From Acanthosepion esculentum (lineage: Eukaryota > Mollusca > Cephalopoda > Sepiida > Sepiidae): a DNA stretch of 64,000 nt. Positions 10,630 through 20,800 of this stretch are shown piece after piece. A program made the position numbers and the translations under genes. How positions within the stretch are numbered: position 1 is the first letter of the stretch; each line of letters starts with the position of its first letter. Location of the stretch: contig OZ038517.1 of assembly GCA_964036315.1 (NCBI GenBank), positions 20,432,574 to 20,496,573 of the forward strand, in the 5' to 3' direction. The notes under the pieces are model-generated. The model ran no database searches. It worked only from the letters and a program-made list of their open reading frames with translations, and had not been told where the DNA came from.

Positions 10630-11060
10630 AGATGCATTTGACACTGTGTTGATGGCTGACATGGAAAGAAAGCTACAGGACTTCCTAGATGAGATAAGAA
10701 AAAAAGGCCATCAACCATTGTAAGACAGAAAGTATGGTTGCCAGCAAGAGAAAAAGCTCCAGACTTGAATTACAAATTGGAGATGTCAGCATAAAACAAG
10801 TACAGAAATTTAAATATCTGGGAAATATTTTAACAGGGGATGGAATATAAAACACTGAAATTCAAACATGCATCAGATTAACAAAAAGATGCATTCCAAA
10901 AGCAAAACAAAGCACTAAGAAACAGGAAAGATTTCATTAGAAACAAAGAAAAAAGTACTGAATTGCTTTGTGATATTAATCCTCATGTATGGCAGTGAAT
11001 GCTTGGAGATCATTAGTAGGAAGTTTCATTGTCTTTTGGGTTCACTATGTAGCTGAAAAG
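10630..11060 (+). pseudogene. RTE-type LINE reverse-transcriptase fragment
   Basis: Pieces in shifting frames read DTVLMADMERKLQDFLDEIR, ELQIGDVSIKQVQKFKYLG (with small differences), FIRNKEKSTELLCDI and LMYGSECLEI. These are the standard order of the RT thumb/C-terminal region in LINEs of this kind. Several frameshifts and stops make it a relic. A shorter copy of its end is at 11425-11600 and another fragment is at 46790-47310. Confidence 0.7.
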
Positions 11061-11424
11061 GTATGTGAAATCAAAGAAATAAACAATCTTCAAACACGGC
11101 TCTACAAATTTAAATACATTTTATTATTGAGTATTTGTTTTCTTTCAAATTGAAAGAAACAACTTACAAAGACTCTTTGTGAAACAATTTCACACAAAAA
11201 TATTTTGGTTTGTCTTTCTTTACAATACAATCAAAGCAGTTGTGTTAGTATGATAGAAAAATATAAATTAATTTTTGTAAATGCCCTGTTTATAATAAAC
11301 AGTATTAACTACATTGTCTGACCTTCTTATAAACATAGTATTTACTTAAATATTCGTATCTATAAAAATAACGTATAAACAGAAAATATCTTAAAATAAT
11401 TGTCGAACTTTCATAGTGTGTGAA

Positions 11425-11600
11425 AAGAGAACTGAATTGCTATGTGATATTAATCCTCATGTATGACAGTGAATGCGTAACATCATAAATAGCAAGTTTC
11501 ATTCTCTTTGGGTTCACTATGTAGCAGAAAAGGTATGTGAAATCAAAGAAATAAACAATCTTCAAACGTGGCTCTACAAATTTAAATATTTTTGCATATC
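11425..11600 (+). repeat. Partial duplicate of 10945-11130
   Basis: It shares GTGATATTAATCCTCATGTA, GGGTTCACTATGTAGC and GAAATAAACAATCTTCAAAC with 10960-11110, in the same order and orientation about 470 bp downstream. It is probably a local tandem duplication of a LINE-containing segment. Confidence 0.7.
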
Positions 11601-11812
11601 TTTCTTCACAATATAATCAAATCAATTGTGTTAGTATGATAGGAAAGTATAAATGTATACTTAACCTGCGTCATGTATTTAATATATATGTGGCCTTGTG
11701 CCTAACTAAGCTAAGCTTCATAAATAATAACGGCATTTTAAGCATGGGAAATGATTTCTGTTTATTATTAGAGATGCCTGGAAATGATTTAAATTCAACA
11801 TTCTCTACCAAT

Positions 11813-12430
11813 TGTTACGGTTGGCGCAACACAAAAATAAAATGAAACAGATTCTAAGTAATTAAAGTTGAAAGAGTAGATTACATGAAATAAAGTGGGT
11901 TTTATTTAACATATAATAAAATATATTTTTATAAACAGTTGGGCTGAGGTTTAAACCATATACACTGGGAAATGCTAATAAGCTAATAAGTGTGTGAGAG
12001 CCCAGAAAGTGGTTGGCTTAACGTGTAGCTAGCTGAGGGAGTGGGAGAGGAAATCCTTATACAGTTAAGAAGATTAGGGCGACAGATGAGAATCGTTGCT
12101 AGTCAAAGAATAATATTATTTTCTTCTTAGAAAAATAACTAGATATTCACATGTATATAAAATAAAGGAGTTTGGTCAGTAATATCAAGGAATAAAAAGG
12201 TGAAGTATTTACCAATAGACTTTTCTTTTTGTGGACTGTCAGAACTTAGATTCTTTCGGTCGAAGCTTTGTTCATGAATCAAACGGACCGGAGTCAACCT
12301 CAGTAATCGTGGCTGTGGGTTCAGGAGGCAAACTTGACTAGTTGGTACAAACTCCTACTTATATATGTTTTTTTGTACCCTCTAGAACCCAGTAGAAGTT
12401 TCTAGAGACTTCTAGAAAGTTCCATTCTAT
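11813..12430 (-). mobile_element. LTR-like segment with heat-shock-element-like sites (truncated or solo)
   Basis: Read on the minus strand: a cluster of TTC/GAA modules at 12376-12424 includes TTCTAGAAAGTTCC (as written on plus), a three-module heat-shock-element pattern. A TATA box CATATATAAG lies at 12366-12357, AATAAA-type poly(A) signals lie around 11905-11890, and the 3' terminus is GCGCCAACCGTAACA at 11813. Just outside is ATTGGTAGAGAATG, which resembles a primer-binding site of the tRNA-iMet type. Order and spacing fit U3-R-U5-PBS of an LTR retrotransposon. I did not find the matching 5' TG end or a second LTR, so it may be truncated. Confidence 0.45.
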
Positions 12431-12889
12431 TATTATGAAATCTAAAGGGTTTGGTGAATGGGAGCTTTTCGTAAGGTAAAAAGGGCATCTAGTATCTACA
12501 GATTTAAGTCATGATTTTAAGCTAGGTTTTGTATTTTAGTGTGTAAGTGTAAAGAGGTAGGGCAAAATGGGGCCTTGTAACACAATATTCCAAGAAATGG
12601 GACTCAAGGTAAAACTTTCCAAAACAGGAACTATGATCTGAAATTATAATAAAAACAGTGATGGCACCTAACAAATTTAGCAGAGCAGATAAGCAAATTG
12701 AACATGGAATAGGCTGTCCTAGGGTTAGTTTCACCCAACACTGCAAATTGATACAAAACTGAAACATTAATCTGAAAACACAAGTCATGATCTTTCATAT
12801 GGATGTCATGTATAGTGCCAGACCTGTTCAGAAATATAAAAACTGTCAGTTGTGTACAACCACTTTCTGAGATCAATAGTTAAAAATGG

Positions 12890-13190
12890 TTTTGAGTTAG
12901 TGAAGCCAGTTGGTCATAGCAAAGACCATCCTTCTTTGAACCTTGAGGACTGGCACTACAGAATCACAAAGAACTCTGCCAGATAACAGAAACTATATCA
13001 CTTGAAGAGCAGCAACAGATAAAATGGATAGCACATGTAACTCAAGGAGAAAATGATGACATAATCAGGATGTTGACATTCCACACGACTTCAAACAAAA
13101 GTTTAGGAAGGAAACTCCCATCAACACTGCAAAGAGTGATAAGAGATTTGCTGAGAGAAGGCTTCTGTTCATTTGACATGAGAAGATGGC
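12890..13190 (+). pseudogene. Probable LINE-like ORF C-terminal remnant
   Basis: One frame gives EEQQQIKWIAHVTQGENDDI followed by IRMLTFHTT and GRKLPSTLQRVIRDLLREG. The KWIAHV...RDDDI pattern recalls the post-RT region of some LINEs (R/K-W-x-G/A-H-V). It has no intact start and I could not name the clade. Confidence 0.4.
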
Positions 13191-13740
13191 TACCTTGGTG
13201 TGGTTTAATGGTTAACAAGCTTGCCTTGCTAGAACAAATATGACTGAGTAGTGAGTTTGATCCTCACTGGGTGCTCCATACTTTCGCCTTGTGCCACATC
13301 TAAGCTACGCTTGGAAAATCATCTTTGGGCACCTCGAGGTGGTGTAATGGTAAGCAAACTTCTCTCGCTAGAACAATTACAACTGAGTAGTGAGTTCGAT
13401 CCTCATTGGGTGCCCCATACTTTCGGCCTTGTGCCACATCTAAACTACATTTGGAAAATCATCTTTGGGCACCTCGAGGCAGTGTAATTGTAAGCAAGCT
13501 TGTCTCGCTAGAACAATTATGACTGATTAGTGACTTTGATCCTCATTGGGTGCCCCATACTTTCACCTTGTGCCACATCTAAATTATGCTTAGAAAATCA
13601 AAGGCATGTCAACATTATGTAATGGTAAGCAAGCTTGTCTTGCTAGATCAATGGCAACTGAGTAATGAATTTATTCCTCACTGGGTGCCCCATACTTTCG
13701 GCCTTGTGCCACAACTAATCTACACTTAATAAATCACCAT
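13187..13740 (+). repeat. Tandem array of four tRNA-like SINE units (family D)
   Basis: Four units of about 140 bp follow head to tail. Each has an A-box-like GTGTAATGGTAAGCAA, a B-box-like GAGTTCGATCCTCA, TGGGTGCCCCATACTTTCGG, CTTGTGCCACATCTAA and TTGGAAAATCATC. The second unit keeps the B box best. Tandem tRNA-SINE heads are unusual because SINEs normally scatter as single insertions. Similarity is highest between units 2 and 3 and decays outward. Confidence 0.75.
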
Positions 13741-13879
13741 TTGACATCAGAACAGAAAGCAAGCACAAAGAAAAGAGCAGCAACTACAATCATTTTCAAT
13801 AGGAGTAGATAGCTTAACCTGTTACCCGGTTCACACACCTCCCCAGTATTTTGAACAGGAGTAAAGGTTTGTCTTTGTT

Positions 13880-14000
13880 TCTTGCTTAGGAGTGGGTTCC
13901 CAAATCTTTCTAAAGTCTTCTCATTCTCTTTCACTCCCAGTAGTCTATAGTGTCTTAGTGGCATTATTGTCTTACTTGGGGTGAATTGATTAAAAAAATA
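13880..14000 (+). repeat. LINE 3'-tail-like repeat
   Basis: It contains CACTCCCAGTAGTCTATAGTG and TTAGTGGCATTATTGTCTTA ending in GGGGTGAATTGATT, the block shared with positions 95-155 and 14515-14620. Confidence 0.5.
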
Positions 14001-14349
14001 TTTAAAGTATGAAAATTTAAATGTTTGGGTAAAACTAGCAAAGAAAATAATTACTGTACCAATGATCCAATGAGAACTGGGATGTTGTACAAAAAACATG
14101 GAATAAATTTTGGTAATGTTGGATTGTCATTTGAAAATGGAGTGATGAGAAAAGTGACTGCTATAATGCATACCAACAACAGCATGAAACAGCAAAGATA
14201 CTTGCAAAAGTATTGAACTCGGACTCTTGATAAAAACAACAAATGATCAGCTTATTTTCTTAAGTCACGAGTGGTGATCTGAAAATAAACTTTTTACCAG
14301 TAACCAACATAAATAAATAAAAGATAATGCTAGGACAGATATATATATT

Positions 14350-14475
14350 ATACAGGGTGTCCCAAAAAGTTTGACATGATTTTAAAAGTAATTGTCTTGA
14401 AAACTACTAAGTCTAGCTCAATAAAATTGAGCAGTTTAGCTGTTGAACATCATAAGTTTATTCTGGGAATGATTT
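14350..14475 (+). repeat. Tc1/mariner-like terminus fragment
   Basis: It starts TACAGGGTGTCCCAAAAAGT, a form typical of IS630-Tc1-mariner inverted ends, followed by AT-rich DNA without a transposase frame. The opposite end was not found. Confidence 0.4.
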
Positions 14476-14514
14476 CAAAAGCCAAAAAAGGAGAGAAATT
14501 TAAGACTTAAAATA

Positions 14515-14940
14515 TTTAGAAACCCAGACTTCCTTTTTTGTAATCATTTCAACCCTAGCAAAGCAATAAAGCCACTAAAAAGCAAGGAGTTACTAGGCAT
14601 TAGAGAATATGAGAAAAAGTACTATTAAGGAGAGAGGACAATAAGAGAACAAGAATTAAGAAAATAGAAGATAACAATTGATATTGCATTTAAATTTTTG
14701 AAGATCAAAGTTGAGAGGAAAGCAAGAAGCCGGAAGAGAGTTCCACATGTGAGATGTGTGAGAAAAGAAACATTTAGAAATTAACTTTATATCTAGCCAT
14801 TTCAACTGTGAAACAATGAAACCTTGCAACCAATCAAGTACTGCGCTTAAATTCACAAAGTCTAGGTATGATAGTTGAAAGTTCATCAGACCAATTACCA
14901 TGAAAGTATTAATAGAAAAGGCACAGGGAAGCTACATTAC
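14515..14940 (-). pseudogene. Jockey/CR1-type LINE: RT C-terminus plus 3' tail
   Basis: The minus-strand open frame 14901-14656 ends HTSHMWNSLPASCFPLNF and DLQKFKCNINCYLLFS before a stop. The SRT-x-x-WNSLP...FK-x-x-(I/V)N pattern is the hallmark end of many non-LTR reverse transcriptases. It is followed (toward lower coordinates) by a 3' tail with TAGTGGCTTTATTGCTTTGC. It is a 5'-truncated copy, as usual for LINEs. A relative on the plus strand lies at 28205-28690 and a core RT fragment at 39990-40610. Confidence 0.7.
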
Positions 14941-15084
14941 CTTCAAGGACAGGTAACCTTGTCTGTTTAGATGGTCTCCAGTCAAGAATGTTTCCAAATA
15001 TGTGACTCCCAATTCACTTTGCTTCATTCTTCAAACTTTGAATAAAAAAAAGTAAACACTTTTCACATGGCTATGATTTTTCCT

Positions 15085-15265
15085 AAAGTTAAGCCTGGTC
15101 AGTACCTAGATGGGTGACCGCTTGAGAATGCCAGATGTTGTAAGCTTGGATGTGCAGGTGGTGTAATGGATAATGGCACAGAACTGTTAATCAGAGAGCT
15201 GAGTTCTATTTCCAGTTGGGTTCATTATATTCACTTAAATGAAAATAACCTTGGAAAAGATATGA
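15085..15265 (+). repeat. Composite SINE: 5S rRNA-like head plus tRNA-like unit (family C)
   Basis: 15085-15147 matches the 3' half of animal 5S rRNA: AAGCCTGGTCAGTACCTAGA, TGGGTGACCGCTTGAGAATG, then CCAGATGTTGTAAGCTT. From 15148 a tRNA-like unit starts with GTGCAGGTGGTGTAATGGAT, an anticodon-arm-like CTGTTAATCAGAG and a degenerate B box, then TTCATTATATTCACTTAAAT and AGATATGAATTC. A second copy with the same junction is at 57946-58150, which shows that the 5S-tRNA fusion is a property of the element. Confidence 0.7.
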
Positions 15266-15364
15266 ATTCATCTATTCAGTCAAAAGAGATATGCAGTGAA
15301 TCAGCCTCTAGAGCAAGGATTTTCAACTAGTGGGGAATTTCAGGGTTTCAGGCTGGGGGGGGGG

Positions 15365-15650
15365 GGCGATTAAACTGGGATCAAAACACTATGAAAGTGT
15401 AAAAATAGATTTTAATACCAGCAATACGTTTTTGTAATACAATTGCCAGCAATAATTTCTTGAAGAAAAATTTATTACCAGCAATACATTATTTATCAAC
15501 AATACATTTTTGGGAAAAAAAATATTACCAACAATACATTTTTGAAAACAAAAATATTACCAGCAATAAGATTAAAAATCTTGTCGGCATTAAATAACCT
15601 ATTGTGGTTGATATGCCGTAAAACAAACCAAATCATGTTTTATGTTATTC
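15365..15650 (+). repeat. Repeat family E, 3' part (AATACATTTTT minisatellite and hairpin end)
   Basis: It contains GATCAAAACACTATGAAAGT, several ACCAGCAATACATTTTTG units of about 30 bp, and the terminal hairpin block CGGCATTAAATAACC...GGTTGATATGCCG, followed by AAACAAACCAAA. The same parts occur at 39446-39785, 52196-52675 and 56287-56840. This copy lacks the 5' part that has the TCCTGGGTAAGACGATAAAC sequence. Confidence 0.65.
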
Positions 15651-15833
15651 CAAATTAAAATTTGTATGGTGTATTTTTTTACCCAATGTACATGCTGTTT
15701 ATCGCTAGAATATAAATAAAATACAATTTTTTAATTATATTTCCTTTATGTATATTATAATTTTTTTTTGTTTTAGATATCATTCCAAAAAAATATAAAA
15801 TTTGTACAGTGTATGCAGAATAAATATTTTTCC

Positions 15834-17454
15834 GGTAAATTTTGGTTTTGTTTCCCGAGCACTAATATCCCCTAAAATTTTACCAAAATAGTCCTATTTC
15901 CGTGCAAATGTACATGCTGAACTCAAATCAACAATTACATCATGAAGAAACCTACCATTTTGCATGTTAACAACCAGAAAAAAATCGGACTTCTTGTAGG
16001 TCTTTCGTCAGCCATTACCGGCTTATTTAGAAGTAAAATTACTGCGGTACACTTTGCGGCGGAGTCATAAAATTTGGGCCTATTTACTTCCTTTACAGAA
16101 ATTCCTTGCAGTAATCAGTACGCGCTTCCGTAAAGCAATTCAACGCTTTTGAAAGAAGGAAGAGGCTTCAGTAGAATTTCTCCGACTACACGGAATCTTA
16201 CCGTCTTCCGTGGAATGTCCTCGATGCTATTAACCTTGCTCGTTGTGTGCCAACTTGAAAGTATGGCGTTGCAGAAAAACCTGTCTTCATTCCTAGCTGT
16301 TCGAATTGTCCTAACAGCCGGAAAACAGAATGTGGCTTCCTTCAGTGTTGGTGATAGGGAAAATACACTTTTGGAAAAGTCACGCTTGCCTGCGTGGAAA
16401 GTGCTACTTTTTGTAACACATTTCCTTGATCTTAGCTGGTGCCACAGGATAATGTTCGAAAACTTGGACATTGCGAAAGTCATTTCAGTGAATTGGCGCT
16501 CCTTCTGCAGTGAGGTGTGCCAGTTTTGGTTAGAAAATGTGCAGGAGAAGTTGGGTGAACCCGGTGTCGAGGTAGAAATCGACGAAACAGTTATCTCAAA
16601 ACGAAAATATAACTGGGGACGTTGATTGAAAACGGTCTGGCTATTTGGCGGAATCGAAAGAGTTTTGAAGAAGACGTTTCTGGTTCCACTTACGTCTGAT
16701 TGCGGTGAAGGAGAAGCCAGGGATGCCCATACACTTGTTCCCTTGATTATACGACACATCCGACCAGGATCAATCATTTAACAGTGATTGCTGGTCGGCG
16801 TATGTGCGAATACCGGACCATGGATACACGCACAAGCAGATAAATAAATCATAGTGAACATTTTATTGATCATACAGACCAAAATATCCACACGCAAACA
16901 GATTGTGGAGGACGACCAAAGGTGTAAAAAAGATTGGGACACAGAACTGCTTTTACAATTATTAATTATATTGTTTTATTTGTAGCATTTTTAAAAAATT
17001 GTCAAAACATTTTTTTCATAGATATGAAACTTTTAACTTCCTCTTTTACAATCAATTGTTTTATTTTCAATTTTAAATAATAAAAAAATGATTTACTGTA
17101 CTACTTATTTTGTTCTTTTTGTTGTTTAAGTAATTTCATATATTTGAAAGTTAGCTTTTTCCTCCAGTTTTTTTAACACGTATCAAAAAAAAAATACTTT
17201 GTTATTCTTTTATTTGTCGATATTTTCATATATTTGAAAGTTAACTTTCTTCTTAAAAAATTAAGTAAAACTACACTTATAAAAAACAAAAAACAAATCG
17301 CTTTGAAGCCCGTACTGCTGGTCGTTAACATAAAAAAACGGTAGGTTTCTTCATGATGTAATTGTTGATTTGAGTTCAGCATGTACATTTGCACGGAGTT
17401 GTGACGATTTTGGAAAAATTTTAAGGGATATTAGAAATAAAACCAAAATTTACC
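15834..17454 (+). mobile_element. Merlin-type (IS1595/ISXO2-like) DNA transposon, decayed but with both ends
   Basis: Long terminal inverted repeats bracket the element: GGTAAATTTTGG at 15834 pairs with CCAAAATTTACC ending at 17454. The match continues inward about 125 bp, including CATGCTGAACTCAAATCAAC and CATCATGAAGAAACCTACC. Flanks TATTTTTCC (15825-15833) and ATTTTTTCC (17455-17463) are an imperfect candidate 8-9 bp target duplication, the size expected for Merlin. The interior carries a broken transposase (16110-16930). A second 5' end is at 22050-22355. The element ends about 400 bp upstream of the CENPV-like start codon. Confidence 0.75.
16110..16930 (+). pseudogene. ISXO2-like (Merlin) transposase pseudogene
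   Basis: The open frame at 16149-16625 contains TLLEKSRLPAWKVLLFVTHF, then VISVNWRSFCSEVCQFWL and VEVEIDETVISKRKYNWGR. The Asp in EIDET is the first catalytic residue of the IS1595-type DDE domain, and KRKYN-x-GR follows it in the family. After a TGA at 16623-16625 the same frame continues VWLFGGIER, FLVPL and HTLVPLIIRHIRPGSII. Then come two stops, SDCWSAY with the second catalytic Asp in a shifted frame, and HSEHFIDHTDQNIHTQ. Upstream, Cys-rich zinc-ribbon-like sequence is in another frame. Multiple stops and frameshifts make it inactive. The opposite-strand 220-codon frame is a shadow. Confidence 0.7.
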
Positions 17455-17599
17455 ATTTTTTCCTTGCCAAAGCAGCAGCAAAATGAAATAAATGCTGTTT
17501 TTTTTTTTTTTTTGAAAGGTTTGTATACTGTACTTAATTATCTGAAACAAACTTGTTTCGCAAGAGAAGCCATGACTTTTTATTTCGATATTTCTTTTT

Positions 17600-17848
17600 A
17601 CTGATTCTTGCATCATCATAGACGGGCGCCGGTTTTAAAAGGTACAAGCCAGGTGGCTGTGGGTAACTAAATTTATAGTCACAGCTGAAAATCATTCGAG
17701 TCACGTGCGTCATAAAGTGACTTCCGTAACTTTTTCTTTTTCCGTGCAAACTTCTCATGACTTCCTTTTTATTTTTTTAGTCTTCTTAAGTTGTGTTTTT
17801 CTCTCTCTCTCTCTCTTTATTTTTCATATTGGAAAATAAAAATAAAAT
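17600..17848 (+). promoter_or_regulatory. Presumed promoter and 5' UTR of the CENPV-like gene
   Basis: In an AT-rich neighbourhood this stretch has local CpGs (GACGGGCGCCGG near 17622), an E-box CACGTG (17702-17707), a CRE-like TGCGTCAT (17706-17713) and an ETS-type GTGACTTCCG (17717-17726). A pyrimidine tract (CTCTCTCTCT) and the leader follow before the ATG at 17849. E-box and ETS sites near a TATA-less start are common in housekeeping genes. The transcription start cannot be placed from sequence alone. Confidence 0.4.
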
Positions 17849-17872
17849 ATGGATTCAGAAGCAAGTAGTAAA
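17849..17872 (+). CDS. CENPV: CENPV-like exon 1 (coding part)
   Basis: ATG in a good context (A at -3, G at +4), eight codons MDSEASSK, then donor GTGAGT. Phase 0 joins to exon 2, which itself begins with ATG, so initiation in exon 2 (133 residues) is an alternative. This is the least certain exon because its peptide is short and not conserved. Confidence 0.6.
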
Positions 17873-20800
17873 GTGAGTATTTTATTTTTAATTTTTCATC
17901 TAGAAATACGTTCTTTGGTATTTTAATTAAAACATCGATTATTATTATATTTTTATTTTTTATTACTTCTTTTAAAAACTCCTTGTTGGGAATGGTGGAA
18001 AAATAGTGAAATATCTTTATTTATAATAAATTGATAAAATATAAAAAAATATATTTAAAAAAGAAACACTTTTTTTTTTTTTAAATGATCGTCTCTGGTT
18101 ACGCAAACAAACCGGGTGTGGAAAAGAGCAGGAAAGTTTGTTTTTCACCAATTTTCTTCAAATTGTTTCTCAATGAAAAAATATTATTACCAGCTCTACG
18201 TTTTTGGAAAAATATTATTACCAGCTCTACTTTTTTTGGGAAAAAAAACTTTTTCAGCATTAAATGGCCCAACGAAGGTCGATATGCTGGTTAAATAAAC
18301 AATCTATCTATCTATCAAATTGTTTCTCAGGTACTAGTTAGTTCATTTTTTTTTTTTTTAACTTTCCTACTCATATATACGTTCTTATCCCAACACTAGA
18401 AAAATAGTTTACTTTCTTTAACTTTACACACAATTTATACAATGTTCTTTTATTAGTGACAGACAAAAAAAAATATGGCGATATAAAATAAACAAATTAA
18501 CTTTTTTTTTCTCAATACAAGTTTTTAGCAAAGCATTTTTCTTGCCTAATCCAGGAATACTGCCCCCTTATTACCCCCCCCCTCCAAAATGACAATCGAT
18601 AACTTGATAAAGAAAATGTGAGTATTACTGAGTTTTAAATTCGCCCAAAATAATGTAAAAAAAAAAAAAGTTACTTACCCCAAGAAATTATAAATTTTTA
18701 AAATCAAAGTTTTTTTTTAGTTATTTTATTAATTTTTTGGCACTCTTGAAATTATAAATTTTAAATCCAACAAATTAAATTCGTTTAGCTTGCCTTGTAA
18801 CAACTCCAACCCTCAGAATTAAAAAAATTACCAAAAATCGGGGATTTATTTATAATATTTAATTTATTCACATTTTTCGTAAGTGCGGATGATATTCAAG
18901 GTACTTAAGGATTTTTTTTTTTTTTTTTTTTTACAACTTTAAAAAAATAAATAAGAAGTCTTTTATTTTTTTTTTTTTATCGGGATGAGCGTGAATGTAA
19001 ACTCCACATTAGAAATATCTCGCCCGAGTCGCCCACATTTGGAGCGATTGCAAAGGTCAACCCAAATGTAGTGCAATGGAAGGGCTTCGCTCTGTGAGAA
19101 TTTGGTGTGAATTTTTTTAGTAAATATAAATTCTTTTTATTTTTTTGGGTGAGGGTTAATTAAAAAGATCCAAGAAAATAAGTCGGATTAATTCTATTCA
19201 TAATCTCTGAAAGACGCCATCAAAAGGACAGGTTAAGAATTCTGGTCCCTTTTTTAAATTTTTTTTATTACCAGGCTCTCTAGTTCCCGTTAAAAAAAAA
19301 ATAAGCTCGATTTCAGTTTACCGGGTACACTTAGGAAAAAGCAGTAAGCTTCTTAAGTAATTAGTAAGTTTAAGTAACTATTTCTTCTTTTTCCTTTTTT
19401 TTTTTTTTCAAACGGAAGAATTGAAATAAAATTTCCTATGGCGAAGTTTTTTTTTTTAAGTATGTTATTAATTTTTTTGTCATTGTTGTTTAAGAAATTT
19501 ATAATTCAACATAAAAATAATTACTGAAAAGGACAACTTTTATTTTAATTAATAACATTTACCGATATTCCTGTTATAGTTATTTAGTCGCACATCAACC
19601 ATAGCCATTTTGTGGACACAGATGGACTCGCGACTATTTGACTCTCCACCCCTGGCGAAAAGTCTAGGGGGTACGGTGACCCGTTTTTGTCCAGTGTCTA
19701 AATTTTTTTTTACCAAATGCAAGTGCTGTCAGAAGCAGTCATGCCGGTCAGAATTTTTAAAATTATAAAATAAGAAGCACGCTGTTTCACATGTTCCGCG
19801 CGGAATATTTTATGCAATCTTAATAAACGAGGTACAAAGAAAAAATTAGAAAAATATTAATCATGTCGTACCAAATAGTGCCAGGCTTGGAAATGTAAAG
19901 AAATATCCTGACGGCACTTGTAAACGCAAATAACGTGTTATTGCTAAGATTATTAATTCAACTAACAAATTTTTTATGAAAATGTATTTTTTCTTGTGTA
20001 GTTGGCTTTACTTTAATGTGATCTTCTTTTCATTCAGGAATGTTTTATTCTTTTTAAGAAAAATGTAAGTTTTAGGGTCAGTTGAAAATTGTTTTAAAAA
20101 GTGGAGGGGGTTTAGTTTATAATGCTAAAACTGAACCCTGACTTTACATTGTGGTGGCACGGAGCAAGCGAAGGACCGGATATTAACCCTCAGAGGTTTA
20201 GACAGCAAATGACCAATACTGGTCATTGCGCACCCGGCTCCACGCAGAATTTCCGGGGGAAAATTAAAAAGAAATAAAAAGAATAATAAGCAATTTCCAC
20301 CAATTAAACGGCTCCGCGCCATACCCAACAGTTTGTTTCAGCAGACTGACTCTGATCCGATGGGCACACATAAATAGAGCGATAAATTCACTTCTAAGAG
20401 AGAAAGCTTTGAAGTACCGTCAGTGAATGTCGCTACGCTTTTCTCACCCATCAAACCCGATGCCTTCAGCCTTCCTTCACCAACGGAGATATCAAAGGAC
20501 TCCTACCAACCCATTGACCTCACCTTTCATCTCCTGTGACCAGCACGTCATGAACTTAAGTATTAACAAAAGACACTTATATTCTTTTAATAATCGGATT
20601 TCTCTTCTATGAATGAACATTTTGTAACGGACTTTGTGCGTGTAAATCAAGAAACATTGTACTATTCATTGATGTTGCATTTAAATACAAAGTGTTTTTG
20701 ATATACCCTTCTCTTTCGTATGTTATTTTGTTTATGTTATGGTGACCTCAATTTGATTGCTTGTTGAACCTTTGATATACCCTTCTCTTTCGTATGTTAT

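Noticed and set aside
16115..16777. A 220-codon minus-strand frame
   Set aside because: It is the shadow of the plus-strand Merlin transposase relic, which has recognisable catalytic motifs; the minus translation resembles nothing known.
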